Below, piece by piece: positions 22,885 through 34,134 of a stretch of DNA of 64,000 nt. A model generated the notes under the pieces. It searched no databases. It worked only from the letters and a program-made list of their open reading frames with translations, and had not been told where the DNA came from. A program made the translations under genes and the position numbers. Positions within the stretch are counted from its first letter, which is position 1, and each line of letters begins with the position of its first letter. The stretch comes from Elephas maximus indicus (Eukaryota > Chordata > Mammalia > Proboscidea > Elephantidae), in assembly GCF_024166365.1 (NCBI RefSeq), contig NC_064826.1, forward strand, positions 24,576,001-24,640,000. The letters are read 5' to 3'.

Positions 22885-23056
22885 AAGAGTTATAGCAGCT
22901 CTCTGAGAAAAGTATTACTATTATCCCAATTTTACAGATGACGAAACCGACGCACAAATAGGTTAAAAAGTTAAATAAGGCCACAACTAGAAAAATATTT
23001 GAACCCAGGCAGTCTTACTCCAGATTCCCTTTATTAACCCCTGCATTAGGCTACCT
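22885..23056 (-). mobile_element. MIR, antisense
   Basis: TTACTATTATCCCAATTTTA, CAGATGACGAAACC, GAACCCAGGCAGTCTTACTC, CTGCATTAGGCTACCTC give the antisense MIR order. Confidence 0.75.
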
Positions 23057-23550
23057 CCTAGAGTTAGACGTATAGGGACCAGGCCTTCCACAGTTCTATA
23101 TTAATAAGCTTTTAAGTAGAAAAGACAATGGGGAACATTCTGAGAGATAAAAACAGATTATCTGAAGACAGGAAGGCAAGGAAGGATGTGGTTCAGCTGA
23201 ATTTTATGGCCCAATTATCTGGAAGGGCCTGAAGACATGCAACTGTATGTAATTTTGCACCTCCACATCTATAAAAAAGATCAACAAAACTCCAAATCCT
23301 TGGACTGTGCCACCTGTTCAAGGACATCTTAAACTTTCAATGCCCCTCATCTGAATCTTTGAGTTCAGCACAAACGTACAGTGCACAGAATCTTACTTTG
23401 TACCATTCATTATTATTAACAATGACCTGTCAGGTTATTTATATTATTTCATGTCTGAAACTTCCTCCCTCAGTTTTTGGAATATGCTGTTCTCATTACA
23501 GGAATTATTGAATTATTTATAGTTTTATAATACCAAGGGGCAAGACATTA
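23057..23550. other. no feature recognised
   Basis: No coding or repeat signal is supported. Confidence 0.4.
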
Positions 23551-23554
23551 CAGT

Positions 23555-23780
23555 GGTAAAGGTAAATAGCCTTAGAATCAAGCAGACCTGGAGTTGAATC
23601 ACAATTCCATTTGCTAATTGTGTGTAACATATTGCCTTCTAAAGGCTCAGTTTCTTTATCCGTGAAATGCAGAAAATCATTACCTACTTCTTAAAATGAT
23701 AGTTGTGAATATTAAAAAGTATATATTGAAGTACACAATATAGAATCTGGCACCTATTAAGTACTCAATAAAAGTATTTA
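23555..23780 (+). mobile_element. MIR
   Basis: AATCAAGCAGACCTGGAGTT, GGCTCAGTTTCTTTATCCGT, AATCTGGCACCTATTAAGTA, CTCAATAAAAGTA follow the sense MIR order. Confidence 0.8.
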
Positions 23781-23927
23781 TATTACTAGCTGATCAACTA
23801 ATTTTTACATTGACATGGTATGGTAGGGCTTGGGTATGAACGAAAGCATTGATAATTTTTCAAAGTGAGAAAGTTTGATGTTTATGAGAGCTTATTTTTG
23901 GACAACGCAGTTAGCAATATATATTTT

Positions 23928-24095
23928 AGGGTAAGACAGACATGGGTTGAAATTCTAGCTCCATAGCTTACCATACTTACAGCTGTGCGATTTTGAATAT
24001 TTCACTTAACTCAATGAGTTTATTATCTGCATCTAATTAAATAATATCAATACAATATTCATAGCATCATATTTTCAATGAGTTATACATATAAG
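23928..24095 (+). mobile_element. MIR, left part (split by RTE)
   Basis: GACATGGGTTGAAATTCTAG and ATTTCACTTAACTCAATGAG correspond to the MIR core. The remainder resumes at 25306 after the RTE insertion. Confidence 0.7.
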
Positions 24096-25305
24096 CCTTC
24101 ACACATCTGTCAGCCTGTCAACCAGATTCAGAAGACGTGAAATGAGGATATGACTGCTGATGTCTGGTGGGGCCTGGCTGAAGCAGAGAATACCGGAAAG
24201 ATATTTGCCTGTGTTTTATTGACTATGCAAAGACATTCGACTGTGTAACTCATAACAAATTATGGATAACATTGTAAAGAATGGGAATTTCAGAACACTT
24301 AATTGTGCTCATGCAGAACCTGTACATAGACCAAGAGGCAGTTGTTCAAACAGAACAAAGGAGATACAGCATGGTTTAAAATCAGGAAAGGTGTGTGTCA
24401 GCGTTGTATCCTTTCACCATACTTATTCAATCTGTACGCTAAGGAAATAAGCCAAGAAGCCGTGCTATATGAAGAACACGGCATCAGGATTTGAGAAAGA
24501 CTCATTAACAACCTACAATATGCAGATGACACAACCCTGCTTGCCGAAAGTGAGAAGGACTTGAAGCACTTACTGGTGAAGATCAAAGACTACAGCCTTC
24601 AATATGGATTACACCTCAACACTAAAAAAAGAAAAATCCTCACAACTGGACAAATAAGCAACATCCTGATAAATGGAGAAAACACTGAAGTTGTCAAGGA
24701 TTTCATTTTACTTGGATACACAAATACCACCCATGGAAGAAGCAGTCAAGAAATCAAATGATGTACTGCTTTGTGCAAATCTGCTGCAAAAGACCTCTTT
24801 CAGGTGTTCAAAAGCAACAATGTCACTTTGAGGACCACAGTGCGCCTGAACCAAGCCATGGTATTTTCAATTGCCCCATGTCCCTGCGAAAAAAGGACAA
24901 TGAATAAAGAAGATTGAAGAAGAATTGATGGATTTGAATTAAGATGTTAACAAAAAATATTGAATATGCATAGACTGCCAAAAGAACAAACAAATCTGAC
25001 TTAAAAGAAGTACAGCCAGAATGCTCCTTAGAAGTAAGGATAGTGAGACTTCATCTCACATATTTAGGACACATGTTTTCAGGAGGAATCAGTCCTGATG
25101 AGAAGAACATCATGGTTGGTAAAGCAGAGGATCAGAGAAAAAGAGGAAGACCTTCCACGAGATGGATTGACACAGTGGCTGCAGCAATAGGTTCAAACAT
25201 AGCAACTATTGTGAGGATGGTGCAGGACCAGACAGTGTTTCATTCTGTTGTACGCTGGGTCACTATGAATTAGAATCAACTCGGTGGCACCTAACAACAA
25301 CATGC
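24096..25305 (+). mobile_element. internally deleted RTE keeping the RT core and both ends
   Basis: An 11-bp perfect duplication, ATACATATAAG, lies at 24085-24095 and 25306-25316. The first bases (CACACATCTGTCAGCCTGTC) match the extreme 5' end of the RTE (compare the complement of about 48938-48960). The sequence then jumps to CCAGATTCAGAAGACG of the RT domain, so the EN and early RT are absent. The RT catalytic box YADD is intact at 24519-24530 (TATGCAGATGAC), but frameshifts break the frame. An open C-terminal piece runs 25043-25273. The 3' end is CACCTAACAACAAC. Confidence 0.85.
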
Positions 25306-25362
25306 ATACATATAAGGGACCTAAACAGTACCAAAAACATAGTAGGTACCCAATAATTTTTT
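25306..25362 (+). mobile_element. MIR, right part
   Basis: CATAGTAGGTACCCAATAAT is the MIR 3' end (CATAGTAGGTGCTCAATAA type), continuing the copy broken at 24095. Confidence 0.7.
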
Positions 25363-26010
25363 TTTAACAATTACAACTGGACTCCTACTATTCCCCGAAA
25401 AATGTTATTTATGATAAAATCTTCAACAATGAGAACATGAATGTTGAAAAACAACAAATCATTGGCATATCAATGTTTGATCACAAGTTTAATAATGGTT
25501 TCAAGATAACACATCACTAAACTATTTTATATTGGGCCACAAAAATTATTTGACAACTAAACATTGTATCTCGTGAGTTATTCTTCATTACATACATCTG
25601 TGCCTGGATTCACCCATTTGGTTTTGATGAAAGCAGTCAAATTGATTATTGTTTGGGGACCATTTTGTGTCTAATAAAATGTAAACTGAAAGTAGTATTA
25701 TACCCAATTTTATTTAAATTGGAGTCTTAGAATTTATTTACATACTGTAATTAATAGTTGCTGACCAAATTAAAGAAATCAGGTTTGGAAAAATGTGGAA
25801 CATTTGCTGGCATCTGTTCTTAGGTCATTATTCACTGAAGCTGCACTTTTACAGCAGAAGAAACAATTATTATAAAGTTAATTGATAAACTTAACATTTC
25901 TGTCAGCAGGGAAGAACTGATTTTACAACTACAAATGGGCCTGAAAATTTTAAAGCACATACTCAGGCAGTCCAAGATTTATATATACAGCCTTCCTAAC
26001 ACCAATAATT
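25363..26010. other. no feature recognised
   Basis: AT-rich with no coding or repeat signal. Confidence 0.4.
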
Positions 26011-26014
26011 TCAG

Positions 26015-26147
26015 CTAGCATCTATTGAAAACTTTTAGTTCCAAGCACTTTGCAAGTATCACTTTTAACCGAGAGATTGAAACTATGTTTAAATCATTTT
26101 ATTTTCCCCATTTTCCAGATAAGTAAACTGAAGCTTGAATGGATTAA
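26015..26147 (-). mobile_element. MIR, antisense
   Basis: CAAGCACTTTGCAAGTATCA, TTTTATTTTCCCCATTTTCC, AGATAAGTAAACTGAAGC. Confidence 0.6.
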
Positions 26148-26778
26148 AAATGTGCTCCTATGATGAACACCTATGATGGGCCCAAGAGCTAGAAAGGGCC
26201 ACATAAACCAGAGACTTAATCAGCCTGAGACCAGAAGAACTAGATGGTGCCCAGCTACCACTGATGACTGCCCTGACAAGGAACACAATAGAGAATTCCT
26301 GTTGGAGCAGGAGAACAGTGGGTTGCAGATCTCAAATTCTCGTAAAAAGACCAGACTTAATGGTCTGACTGAGACTAGAAGGACCCCAGAGGTCATGGAA
26401 CTGGACCTTCTGTTACCCCAAGACTGGAACCATTCCCAAAGCCAACTTTTAGACAGGGATTGGACTGGACTATAAGACAGAAAATGATATTGATGAGGAG
26501 TCAGCTTCTTGGCTCAAGTAGACACATTTGACTATGCGAGCAGCTCCTGTCTGGAAGTGAGATGAGAAGGCAGAGAGGGACAGGAGCTGGTCGAATGGAC
26601 ACGGGGAATACACAGGGGAGAGGAGGAGTATGCTGTCTCATTAGGGGGAGAGCAAAAAAAAAAAAAAAAACTAGTGCAGCTAGGAGTAAATAGCAAGGTG
26701 TGTATAAGTTTTTGTATGAGAGGCTGACTTGATTTGTAAACTTCCACTTAAAGCACAATAAATTAAAAAAAAAAAAAA
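26148..26778 (+). mobile_element. L1 3' UTR (afrotherian type) with poly(A)
   Basis: Sense, from about CCTATGATGAACACC through GAAGAACTAGATGGTGCCC, AAGACCAGACTTAATGGTC, GCTGTCTCATTAGGGGGAGA, to GTAAACTTCCACTTAAAGCA, CAATAAA and A14. The poly(A) at 26764-26778 gives orientation. There is an internal A17 run at 26654. Homologous pieces occur at 4462-5285 and 12542. Confidence 0.75.
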
Positions 26779-27268
26779 GCTCTCCTTCACCACTGTCTCC
26801 TTCCCCACCACCCAGCCACCCCAGAGAGACCCCACACTGCCTTCTTACCTGAGTGCCTTTACTCTCTTGCCGCACCTCTGCTGCCCTGAGTATCTGCAGT
26901 AAGGCATGCTGGGAGAGAAGATCAGAGCAAGTAATTCCTACTTCTTTCCATTGCAAACCCTGACATGCTAATTTTGAATGTTACTCAACAATGTTGATAA
27001 AATGACATTCAGTCTGGGACATTCTCTGAAAAAATATACATATTTTTCATGACTCCACAAACTCAAACCTCTGTTTATCCTTTTTTTTTTTTCTTTCATC
27101 ACTTTTGGGTCTAATTCCACAAAGTAACTATAGTAGAAGCTAGGAAGGGAGATTTTAAATTTTGATGTCCTTCCCTTTATAGCTTTCAGCAAAACTCAAC
27201 AACAAGAAAAAAAAAAAAAAAAACCCTTACCAAAACATAGTCCTTATTGGTGACCCTAGGAAGCTTTA
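26779..27268. other. no feature recognised
   Basis: CCACC-rich unique sequence, then a T-rich stretch and an A18 run near 27208. Confidence 0.4.
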
Positions 27269-27269
27269 A

Positions 27270-27438
27270 GGAAACCCTGGTTGCACAATGGTTAAGTGCT
27301 ACAGCTGTCAACCAAGAGGCTGGCAGTTCAAATACACCAGCCGCTCCTTGGAAACTCTATGGGGCAGTTCTACTCTGTCCTATAGGGTCGCTATGAGTCA
27401 GAATCGACTCAGTAGCAATGGGTTTGGTTTGGGTTTTC
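27270..27438 (+). mobile_element. AfroSINE
   Basis: GGAAACCCTGGTTGCACAATGG head to GGGTTTGGTTTGGGTTTT tail. Flanking AGGAAGCTTTA and AGGAAGCCTTG look like its duplication. Confidence 0.92.
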
Positions 27439-27659
27439 AGGAAGCCTTGTGGCTCATTTTCTGTAGAGGGTCCAGGATAACAAGAAGCCAGGTGAAAAAG
27501 GAAAGAAAGATCCTTTGGAATGAAAATAAAGGGAAACCCAAACAAGAGAAATAAAAAATATGGAAGACAGAAAACTCACTCAAAAGCAGAAGTATCCACA
27601 AGGGAACACTAGCGCAGACCCACCATCACTGTCCACCAGATCCTCAAAACTTTATGTGT

Positions 27660-27830
27660 TATAATAAATTACAAACTTGAATACAAATCTCAGCTCAGTC
27701 CCTCAAAGGATTCCAAGCCTGGGAGTCAGGTCACCTTCCTGGGCTTCAGCTTCTTGCTTTAGAAAGTTACAGTAAAGACCACATGAGACAATATTCTGTG
27801 CACTGCACAAACCGGGCTTTGCACAGAGAT
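27660..27830 (+). mobile_element. MIR-like, weak
   Basis: GAGTCAGGTCACCTTCCTGG, CTTCAGCTTCTTGC, ACCACATGAGACAATATTCTG resemble a diverged MIR. Confidence 0.45.
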
Positions 27831-27834
27831 ATGG

Positions 27835-29520
27835 TTATAAGCAGGAGGATCAGGAAGCTGGAAAATAAATATGGGACACGTCCATTCAGTGACAATCTGT
27901 TTTAGGAGTTTAAAATAGCATTTGCATATTAAAACAAAGATGCATATTTGAGAGTAGAGAGCAAAATACCACTTTTTTTTTCCTTCAGGTAACACTGAAT
28001 TTTTCAAAAGTTAATATATGTGAAGTAGTCCAAACAGTGCTTGGCCTACTAAGTACTACTTCTTACCAAAAGAATATTACATATTCCGCGAGCTTTTATA
28101 AGGAATTGGGGATTTCATGGCAAAATGCATATGAGAAATATGGTATGGTGCATTTTAAACTCCATCTTGATGATTCATAATGCACATTAGTGTTAAAGAC
28201 ATTGAGAAATCCTGTAGTAAGAAAACCTGTTTAATTCCATTCAGCCACAGCATGAATCAATGTATTTACTCATGAAATTCTATTTTTCTATACATTGCCT
28301 ATTAATAATTGTGAAACCACTAATAGTCTGAGGGAAAAGTTTGATAAAGCTGTTCTGAGACCATTGCCCACCAGATACCATAAATACTCCTCTTTCTCAA
28401 GGAGCACACAATTTGAATTTCCAATAAATATATTACAAAGAACCTTTGTGAACATAACTTATGTGTAAGGTAAAAGCTATTTTATGTGATACTGTTTTTT
28501 TCTAAGAGTTGGACCCTTCCATAACATAACCTGTGGCCATAATGGGAAAAATACTTCTATATCATGAAAGCTGACATATAGTGAGATTAAATATCTTCAA
28601 TTCTGTATATAATTTCTCCCACAGAGTGCAACAAAGAATTTTTGAAAAAATGAAGTGCCCCATTAAGATCCTGAATGCTTCTACAATGCAGGACTAATGC
28701 CATTTATAAAACTATTCAAATAAATCCTGTTATTAAAAGAAACTTTACACTTTAGTAAATATTGTTATTTCTCTGGAACCATTAACCAAGAATGTTCTAG
28801 AATCTGCAAAGTCCTTATCATTTCAATAGGGTTACTGCTTATATAAAGACAAGTAGAGGGCAAAAAAATTGTGCTGAGATAGACAGATGGGGCATTCACT
28901 TGAGCTCATTCTCTGGCTAAATAGAAGAAAAATCACTGTGCACTACTATTAAAATTTTTACTTCACCAAAATTGCACTGTATTATATAAATGGACTTCTA
29001 GATCATGCAGAATGGTCAAAATTGCAAATACTGAATTTGTGACTGCCAAAGTTCTATTCTCCTACATAAAAATATGTCCTAATAATGCCAAGTCACAGTT
29101 TTAGCAAATAATGTGTTGGTTAATTCGAGGAAAACTTTCAAATCTTTCATATTTGAATACACCAGTTTTTATGATAAGAGGTGAACCTCAACTTTCTAAT
29201 AGTCCATTATTTAAATAAAGATAACTAGGTGTTCTGTATGTTCATTGACTTGAATGTATCAGAACAAAATTTGCCATATAGGCTTCATGGTTGGATGACA
29301 ATACATTCAGCGATGTAGAAAACTACGATTTAAAATCTCCTCAGACACTATTGATTGCTTTCTCTGACTGCATTACATCAGATGAAAACAACCATGCAGA
29401 CAATACTGATTTAAAACATTTGATAATTCAGGTGATGTGGCTTAAATTTCCTCTATGGAAAAATAATATGGTGGGTTTAGGAAAACAAACTACTTTTAAG
29501 CACCTTTTATATTTAAATAT
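27835..29520. other. longest block without recognised repeats
   Basis: About 1.7 kb of AT-rich DNA where I see no SINE, LINE, LTR or DNA transposon signature. One open frame (29291-29524 plus, 77 codons) has no recognisable family. Confidence 0.4.
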
Positions 29521-29542
29521 TTGAAGTGTTAACCATAAACTT

Positions 29543-29728
29543 GGAGCCCTGGTGGCCCAATGGTTAAGAGCTATGATGAGCTACAGTTGCTAACCAAAAG
29601 GCTGGCAGTTCGAATCCACCAGTCACTCCTTAGAAACTCGACGGGGCAGTGCTTCTCTGTCCTGTAGGGTCACTATGAGTTGGAATCAACACGACAGCAA
29701 TGGGGTTGGGTTTTGTTTTGTTTTTTGG
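29543..29728 (+). mobile_element. AfroSINE
   Basis: GGAGCCCTGGTGGCCCAATGG head and a GTTTTG-rich tail. Perfect 11-bp duplication GTTAACCATAA at 29528-29538 and 29729-29739. A short insertion (TGATGAGC area) lies after the A-box. Confidence 0.93.
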
Positions 29729-29739
29729 GTTAACCATAA

Positions 29740-30119
29740 GTTCTGGCATCCTTCTACTTTGTACATTAAAGTTGGTTTCTAGTCTGTCAATACTGATTTG
29801 GTCATATTGGAGTTACTAGATTTAAAGATATTAATTCTTATTCCAAAATTCAGACCTTCAACCAATTCAGATTTTATTTCTTCCTTATTATTCCTGTGTA
29901 AGAAAAATTTAGTACATGTTTCTAGTTTTAAATAACTGATATTTGCTGCTTTACTGTTGTTGTGGCTCTTGTTCTTAAGAAAATCTCTAAGGCACATTAT
30001 AATGTTTTTCAGACAATGACGAGAGTATTCACTTCCTTTAAAAAACATTTAGATCAGGACAGTTGATAGAATCTTATGAGTTACTAGTTATCTTGAAATT
30101 AAAGCCTGAACTCTTAAAA
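29740..30119. other. no feature recognised
   Basis: AT-rich; a short minus-strand frame has no family resemblance. Confidence 0.4.
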
Positions 30120-30133
30120 TAGTTACCATAATA

Positions 30134-30342
30134 ATAAAAAAACAAACCCATTGCCGTCATGTCGATTCCAATTCATAGTGATCCTATAGGGCAGAGTAGA
30201 ATTGCCCCATAGGGTTTTTAAGGCTGTAATCTTTAAGGAAGCAGACTGCCACATCTTTCTCCTGAAGAACGGCTGGGAAGTTTGAACCACCAACCTTTCG
30301 GTTAGCAGCTGAATGCTTAACCATTGTGCCACCAGGGCTCCT
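30134..30342 (-). mobile_element. AfroSINE, long form
   Basis: Antisense, from the A-rich tail to GCCACCAGGGCTCC. Perfect 14-bp duplication TAGTTACCATAATA at 30120-30133 and 30343-30356. Confidence 0.94.
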
Positions 30343-30356
30343 TAGTTACCATAATA

Positions 30357-31400
30357 TACAATTTTAATACTTCTAATAATAGTGGCTGATGTTAAATATA
30401 TTTAATTTTGTGCCTTATATTTAAGAATATATATTTCAGAAAATGTAGAATGAGATTTCTAAAAACAAACCTTGTCACCGTGAAGCTAAGGTTATCTCAA
30501 ATTATTACTAGAATTAATCTCAAAATGATATTGGCTCTACAAGTAAATCATTAAACATCTTAAAACACATATTTCTGAAGTACAATTTGAATCTATAGGC
30601 AATGCAATAATGTATTCAATTGTCATCTTCAACAAAGAAGGAATTGCAGAGATAATCACAGCCTGCTGAGTTTTTTCTATCATCAGAATCAGGGGAGCAG
30701 GGAGATGTGGATGGTTGTGAGGTATCAGCCACTGTAAGCAGACTGAGAAAACAGAAACCCAGGTTTGTTTTACAGCTGGAAAATTAGGTAAATAATAGCT
30801 TCTTTCATCTACCATATTTTTACACAAATAACGCATGTTGCACTTTTTTTTTCTTCCAGTCACACCCTCCTTCTATGAGGTATTTTCATAAATAAGCTAT
30901 GCTAATTTTTTTTTTTTTTTTTACAGCATAGTGCACTTATGAAAATAGTCACAAGGGGTTGGTTGGCAAAAAATATATATATATATATACACATATATAA
31001 CACATGCATTAATTGCATAAAACATGGTAAAAGGACACATTCAAAATAATGTAATATAGTCAATATTTATTTCAAAATATATTTATTAAAGTAAATTCTA
31101 CAAATCCTATCAACTGTACAAAGTGCTACTAAAGGGCCAAGGAGAAAACTGGCTCTGAAGAAGGGAAATTATGTAAATGTAACTACATGGAGCTAAACGA
31201 ATAGATTTGAAATATATGACAACACATATTTTGTAAATTATGTAAACAATCCTAAACTTGTTGGAGTTTCCCATCAGACTTCAAATTAACTTGAGTTAGC
31301 CTCCAAAGTAGCCCTTAAAGATGACTGATGAAGATAACTCAATTGTTTTTATTTTGTCACATAAAGAATGAAATTAGATATTTTTTACCAATACGTACTA
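30357..31400. other. no gene recognised; simple repeats
   Basis: T18 run at 30907 and an (AT)n/(AC) stretch at 30969-30998. Nothing else is supported. Confidence 0.4.
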
Positions 31401-31404
31401 TTAG

Positions 31405-31910
31405 CCAGAATAGGTTAGGCTATGCTGCAGTTATTTAAAAAAAAAAAAAGAAGCCTCAGTGGACTAAATGTCTCAGTGGTTTAAAACCACAGATGTTCAT
31501 TTCCTACACACTCTTGTTTTTCACTCATGCCCACTAAAGTTAACTGGATGCTCTGTTCCACCATCCTCATACCTGGACCCAGGCTGATGGAGCAGTTACA
31601 AACTGGAAAGTCATTTCCATTCCAGAGTGAAGAGACAGCATGGTGAATTATAACCTGAATCCTTAAAGCTTTCTCACTCAGAAGTGACTCAGGTCATTGG
31701 CACTCACATGTTTCTTGCCAAATCTAGCAGTATGACCATTCTCAACTTCAAAAGAGAGAGTAAGTGTAATCCTGTCAATTTGCTAATCAGGAATATTTGT
31801 TAATAAACATCAAAGACTGTCACAATCTGCTCTTTGGGTTACCAAATTTGTGGTGTATGCCACTAAATTTGTAGTAATTTGCTTCAATAGTAATAGAAAA
31901 CTAATAGTGG
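31405..31910. mobile_element. old LTR-like repeat, family uncertain
   Basis: GGTTAGGCTATGCTGCAGTT, CTCAGTGGTTTAAAACCACA, GGACCCAGGCTGATGGAGCA, CTCAGAAGTGACTCAGGTCA resemble a widespread eutherian LTR-type repeat. The end near 31840-31910 (CCACTAAATTTGTAGTAATT, GAAAACTAATAG) looks like a MaLR LTR terminus. The segment at 32722 belongs to the same family. Confidence 0.4.
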
Positions 31911-31914
31911 GAGC

Positions 31915-32520
31915 ATACATTTTCCTGAGACATTTTGTTCAGCTGAAGGAATCCCAGTGGGCGCCACCAATTTAATCTGTTTAGATTTTGTAACTACCAA
32001 TATTATGTTCATAACATTTACTTGGCCTGTTCAGCAAGGCCAAGTTTCAAACAGCCTTCTATGGTCCAATTATTTTGAAAATTTTGTTTAATTTCATATT
32101 TAATTATTTTACTTTTAATATTCATTTTAATAATATTCAATACTATTTTAATATGCTGTCTATTTTAAATATTTTATTGATTTTTTAAAAATTTACTTTT
32201 ATTTACTTTGTAGTTGAGAAGCAGCTGCAGTTCTAACCCTACGAGTTCCTGACTTTGTGAGTTCTCTCTACTCCTTTTCATTCCTACTTGCAGGCTGGTC
32301 AATTATGTTCTCATTTCATCTTTTTCTGGAATACATTACCAAGTGTAGCCAAAAGCAACCAGCACATGCTCCCAACACTGTGTTTGTAACCTCCTCCCCT
32401 AGGGCTGTAAGTTCATTAGGTATTGACCTGCCTTCTAAGTTATCACAATAGTAGCTATACCAACTAATACATATGATGGATTGAACTTCTTCCAACATAC
32501 AATAATTATTCCCTTGCTAC
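31915..32520. other. no feature recognised
   Basis: AT-rich, with no supportable gene or repeat. Confidence 0.4.
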
Positions 32521-32525
32521 CAACC

Positions 32526-32634
32526 AGTCAAGCGTAACAACAATTATGGGGGTGCCACAGGACCGGGCAGTGTTTCGTTCTGTTGTACATAGGGTCACCA
32601 AGAGTCGGAACTGACTCAACGGCACCTAACAACA
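32526..32634 (+). mobile_element. RTE 3' end, very short
   Basis: CAAGCGTAACAACAATTATG through GACCGGGCAGTGTTTCGTTC to GGCACCTAACAACAAG. Only the last about 105 bp of the LINE are present. Confidence 0.85.
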
Positions 32635-32721
32635 AGAACCTATGAGTCAAACCCTAAGCAAATGCCACATGTATAAGTTTCTCCTCTTACGGCAGCATTC
32701 ACTCATTCATTTGTCAGGATA

Positions 32722-32991
32722 CTAGGTTAAGATGCAAAACAAACTACTTCAAATCTTAGTAACTTAAAACAATGAAGGTTAATTCTCCACCCATACTATT
32801 GTCCATTGCAGGTCAGTTGAGGGCTCGGCTCTGAGTTATTCTCATTTTAGGACTCAGGCTGACAAAAATGCCATTTCCTGGAATGTTGCTGGTTATCGTG
32901 GCAGAGAATATGGTGGATCACATGTTGGGTGTAAAGCTTCAGCCCAAAAATGATACAAGCCTCTTCTGCTCACATCTCACTGTCCAAAGCA
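32722..32991. repeat. 270-bp segment, donor copy of an intrachromosomal duplication
   Basis: Matches 33769-34038 without gaps at about 95% identity (I count 14 mismatches). It belongs to the same old repeat family as 31405-31910 (CAGGCTGAC, CACTTCTGCTCACATCTCAC-type block). Confidence 0.9.
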
Positions 32992-32994
32992 GGG

Positions 32995-33660
32995 ACAGTC
33001 CACATAGCAACTCCCAATTGGAAGTGGGCAGGGAAGGAGAACTTGACGTAACTGATGGTCACCAACTGATGGACTACCAAAAATATTCTTTGAACCAGAG
33101 TTGTGATGCACATATATTTAGTTTTCTAGTTGAAAATGAGAAGCAGAGTTTCTAAAAGAACCTTTACACATAATTTATAACTGCATACACCCTGTATCTC
33201 AGACGTTCCAGTGTATGATGTCTCAAATACAGAGCACAGCAACAGAGAATTTCCTTGCACTGTAAGACACAGAATTTTAATGATGAATCCACTATTCTAT
33301 CCACGCTTGAATTCCTTTTACATTACAGCTAGTTCCATATCCCAAGAATTTTAGAGGAAGTCATTAAAACATCATTTTTATGCATTACAATATTTATATA
33401 GAATGACACTGTTTATCACACAATATTGTTAATGCCTTAGAAAATGAGAGCGTAAACTACACTTTTACCTCATTTTTTCATATCTGTATAAAAAGATTCA
33501 TGACTGTCTCATAAGAAGATCATTCTCATTTAAAAATTAGTTGCAAAACAACAGCCTAGTATGTAAGCAAAGCCAATGAGATTCCTTTCCAGAAAAATAA
33601 AAAGGAAACATAAGGGTACATTCAGGATATTTTGTTGCATTTATTTTAAGGCCAGTATTC
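32995..33660. other. no feature recognised
   Basis: No coding or repeat signal is supported. Confidence 0.4.
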
Positions 33661-33661
33661 T

Positions 33662-33770
33662 GGAGTCCCTGGATGGTACAAATGATTAAGCACATGGCTA
33701 CCAACCAAAAGGTTGGCAGTTCCAACCCACCCAGAGGTACCCTGGAAGAAAGGTCTGGCAATCTGTTTCT
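33662..33770 (+). mobile_element. AfroSINE, left part (split)
   Basis: GGAGTCCCTGGATGGTACAA, GGTTGGCAGTTCCAACC, GGTCTGGCAATCTGTTTCT. It belongs to the subfamily with CACCCAGAGGTACC, like the copy at 39328. It continues at 34039. Confidence 0.88.
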
Positions 33771-34038
33771 AGGTTAAGATGCAAAACAAAGTACTTCAAA
33801 TCTTAGTAACTTAAAACAATGAAGGTTAATTCCCCACCCATACTATTGTCCCTTGCAGGTTAGTTGAGGGCTCTGCTTTGAGTTACTCTCATTTTAGGAC
33901 TCAGGCTGACAAAAATGCCATTTCCTGGAATGTTGCTGGTTATGGTGGCAGGGAATATGGTGGATCACATGCTGGCTGTAAAGCTTCAGACCAAAAATGA
34001 TACAAGTCACTTCTGCTCACATCTCACTGTCCAAAGCA
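33769..34038. repeat. 270-bp segment copied into an AfroSINE
   Basis: Gap-free copy of 32722-32991. The junction shares CTAGGTTAAG with the donor. The segment has no poly(A) tail and no target duplication that I can see. Confidence 0.9.
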
Positions 34039-34131
34039 CTCCAAGTAGAGACTTGAAAACCCTATGGAGCACAGTTCTATTCTGCAACACATGGGGTCTC
34101 CATGAGCCCAGATCAACTTGACAGCAACTGG
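34039..34131 (+). mobile_element. AfroSINE, right part (split)
   Basis: GACTTGAAAACCCTATGGAG, ACAGTTCTATTCTGCAAC, GATCAACTTGACAGCAACTG complete the SINE begun at 33662. Confidence 0.88.
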
Positions 34132-34134
34132 TAC

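Noticed and set aside
22448-22984. 178-codon open frame as a possible host gene
   Set aside because: It mixes an antisense MIR with an RPL12 pseudogene; the RPL12 part is frameshifted.
32868-33155. Similar 'MPFPGMLLV...' open frames here and at 33915
   Set aside because: The similarity comes from the 270-bp DNA duplication of an old repeat. The frames diverge outside it, so no gene pair is implied.
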